Under the pieces are notes generated by a model. It had not been told where the DNA came from. It searched no databases and saw nothing but the letters and a program-made list of their open reading frames with translations. The position numbers were made by a program, and so were the translations under genes. Shown here one piece after another: positions 28,182 to 29,438 of a stretch of DNA of 29,438 nt. Position 1 is the stretch's first letter, and each line of letters begins with the position of its first letter. This stretch comes from a virus. The stretch spans positions 1 to 29,438 of IMG/VR virus record IMGVR_UViG_3300042289_001338; one strand, 5' to 3'.

Positions 28182-28204
28182 AACACTTAGCTTAGTTAAG
28201 CGTT
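28182..28204 (-). terminator. Intrinsic terminator after the 318-aa gene
   Basis: On the minus strand AACGCTTA…TAAGTGTT pairs over about 10 bp (one wobble, one mismatch) and is followed by a U-run. It separates the 318-aa gene from cassette C, confirming that each cassette starts its own transcript. Confidence 0.7.
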
Positions 28205-28233
28205 TCTTATTGCTGACTAAGAGATAAGTGTAC

Positions 28234-29190
28234 TCATGAAGCTTTAGCCTTAATCTTGTCATCAAAAGCATCTATGATGTTTTGCCCTATTTTTGCTTTT
28301 TCAATTGCGCTAGACTTATTCCATTCTAAGTAAGAACCTGGAATGTCAATGTTAGCGGCGACCAACTTTTTGACAGCTAATTTAGCCGCTTCTTTTTCGC
28401 TTAGATTTTCGTACTTAACTGGGTTTCTAGTTTTAAATCCTACACTAGACATTATTTCTAATCCTGTTGGGATGTGATGAATGCTGTAAGCGTCATTTCC
28501 TCCCGCAGAAATTAGATAATCGCCCAAAGCTTCTCCTTTTACTTTTCTAGTTTCACCTTCTCTGTTTAGAATAGATACGGTCTGTTTGGTAAATTTTGTG
28601 TTATCGATTACTTCTTGAAACTTATTTACGCATGGCATCTCACCAAAAAGATTTAATTCTAATTGCTTGGTTTTGGGGTCAATTACTTGAGTTTCGGTTA
28701 TATTAATTTGAGGCTTAGATTCATTAATTGCTTTTTCTGGTTTCCGATGAAATTCGTCTTTAAATGCTTGTTTTTCCTCGATCCATAGACAGTATTTTTC
28801 TGTTAAACCCCTCTTATCCATTTCTTGCTGGTATTGATCAACCCAATAAACTACCTGTAGAAGGAGATGGCGATCTCCCCATTGAATATCTTTTTGTGCC
28901 TTAAAGTCTTTTTGCATTGATTGGGCAGCTAAAGAATATTTCCATCCGTCAATAATTTCCTTGTCTGTCAGTTTAGAAGATGGTACTTTGCAGTGTTTTT
29001 TAAGGGTAGAAACACTAACAGGGATTTTAACAGTTATATCTTTCACTTTTATTTCTTTTTTGGGCTTTAACTGCTCAATAGCTGATTCTACTTTTAGAAT
29101 TTCTATAACAATCTTAGCTTTGGCACGATTGCCTTTTGTAATCTTAAGTTGAGCTTTCAATCGAGCTAATTTAGTTTGTAAGGTGTTCAT
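28234..29190 (-). CDS. Hypothetical 318-residue early protein
   Basis: It begins with a basic coiled coil (MNTLQTKLARLKAQLKITKG, to about residue 45). A middle domain follows (VKIPVSVSTLKKHCKVPSSK … LLLQVVYWVDQYQQEMDKRG), then a linker and a C-terminal domain (about 195-318) including RKVKGEALGDYLISAGGNDA, SIHHIPTGLEIMS and YLEWN. The C-terminal part, with small conserved Gly residues and SIHHIPTG, could be a small binding fold; I do not recognise it. Cassette D lies just upstream, and a terminator follows at 28182-28204, so it is a single-gene transcription unit. Confidence 0.7.
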   Translation of the reverse strand: MNTLQTKLARLKAQLKITKGNRAKAKIVIEILKVESAIEQLKPKKEIKVKDITVKIPVSVSTLKKHCKVPSSKLTDKEIIDGWKYSLAAQSMQKDFKAQKDIQWGDRHLLLQVVYWVDQYQQEMDKRGLTEKYCLWIEEKQAFKDEFHRKPEKAINESKPQINITETQVIDPKTKQLELNLFGEMPCVNKFQEVIDNTKFTKQTVSILNREGETRKVKGEALGDYLISAGGNDAYSIHHIPTGLEIMSSVGFKTRNPVKYENLSEKEAAKLAVKKLVAANIDIPGSYLEWNKSSAIEKAKIGQNIIDAFDDKIKAKAS

Positions 29191-29198
29191 CTGTCGGG

Positions 29199-29280
29199 GT
29201 GTTTTGGTTACTTCCTATTGTGGATCATTCTCCCAATAAAGTCAAGTGGGTGGGAGAATCTTTTCTGAACGTTTGTACTA
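29199..29280 (-). promoter_or_regulatory. Shared promoter/operator cassette D
   Basis: TTGACT (29245-29240), 17-nt spacer, CACAAT (29222-29217). Inverted arms at 29259-29251 and 29235-29227. Nearly the same as cassette B over its full length. Confidence 0.88.
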
Positions 29281-29285
29281 CTTTA

Positions 29286-29438
29286 TTACAATTTCTTGAA
29301 TTTTTGAGTCGTGACTGAAAACTCAATTTTAGATATTCTATCGTTAATCAGTTTTAACTCATCTTTTATGAATTGCATTGTCTCCCGATCATAGGATTCT
29401 CCCGATGATTTTTTACCTGTTTTTAACGCCTTTTCAAA
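29286..29438 (-). CDS. Partial hypothetical protein, C-terminus only
   Basis: An open frame enters from the right edge and ends at TAA (29288-29286), giving the last 50 residues: FEKALKTGKKSSGESYDRET, then a helix MQFIKDELKLINDRISKIEF and a short basic end. The final helix has coiled-coil heptads. No family can be recognised from the fragment. It ends 6 nt before cassette D, matching the compact spacing of the other units. Confidence 0.55.
   Translation of the reverse strand, partial: FEKALKTGKKSSGESYDRETMQFIKDELKLINDRISKIEFSVTTQKFKKL

Noticed and set aside
25419-29280. CRISPR array from the repeated about 82-bp segments
   Set aside because: The repeats are 0.8-1.9 kb apart, precede genes, contain promoter boxes and have no uniform spacers.
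1-29438. tRNA or rRNA genes
   Set aside because: I saw no cloverleaf with a T-arm GTTCRA and matching acceptor ends and no rRNA-like sequence, although a covariance-model scan was not possible.

Overview
The window looks like part of a tailed-phage genome or prophage from a cyanobacterial host. It is AT-rich, and almost every gene lies on the minus strand, so transcription runs from high to low coordinates. The cyanobacterial assignment rests on the tandem GATAACT-type heptamers after several stop codons, the formylglycine-generating-enzyme (FGE)-like gene with a hypervariable-looking C-terminus, and the general gene style. A bloom-forming genus such as Microcystis is possible, but I cannot establish it from sequence alone. 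I noticed no HIP1 octamer (GCGATCGC), which would fit phage rather than host chromosome.

Layout, in order of transcription. (1) 29438-22846 is an accessory or early-type region of small, mostly unrecognised genes. Four transcription units are headed by near-identical promoter/operator cassettes (about 82 bp): TTGACW-N17-YACAAT with a 9-bp inverted repeat, ATTCTCCCA/TGGGAGAAT, bracketing the -35 box. This region also holds a polyvalent-protein (LPD29-like) gene, an IS1-type zinc-ribbon protein and an FGE/C-type-lectin protein whose last 30 codons resemble a diversity-generating retroelement (DGR) target. (2) 22845-22691 is a 97-bp MITE-like inverted-repeat element followed by an intrinsic terminator abutting the next start codon. 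(3) 22690-2265 is a lambda-like siphovirus tail module in canonical order: gp10-like tail completion protein, probable tail terminator, tail tube, a small gene, the tail assembly chaperone pair, the tape measure, and an NlpC/P60 peptidase. The chaperone pair is joined by a clear -1 frameshift site (A AAA AAC with an upstream GGAGG), as in lambda G/GT. (4) 2300-1613 holds two small genes; one is flanked by an 86-bp direct duplication. (5) 1308-1 has terminators, a Rha-family regulator, a 46-aa ribbon-helix-helix protein (the only plus-strand gene) and the start of a divergent gene.

The standout is the tape measure protein, about 5,638 residues. Between its tape-measure start and its transmembrane/glycine-rich end it carries an apparently complete set of enzyme folds: an alpha/beta hydrolase, a protein kinase-like domain, a ParB-like domain, a possible ADP-ribosyltransferase-like domain, a GH104 (lambda R-type) lytic transglycosylase, an L,D-transpeptidase-like domain and a serine beta-lactamase/D,D-peptidase fold lacking the deacylating Glu. 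With the NlpC/P60 enzyme encoded next, the tail could carry four different peptidoglycan-active activities, plus intracellular effectors, into the host.

No terminase, portal, capsid, Dit/Tal or receptor-binding fibre gene is visible here. The window is therefore either the middle of a larger phage genome with an unusual order, or part of a degenerate or tail-only element.
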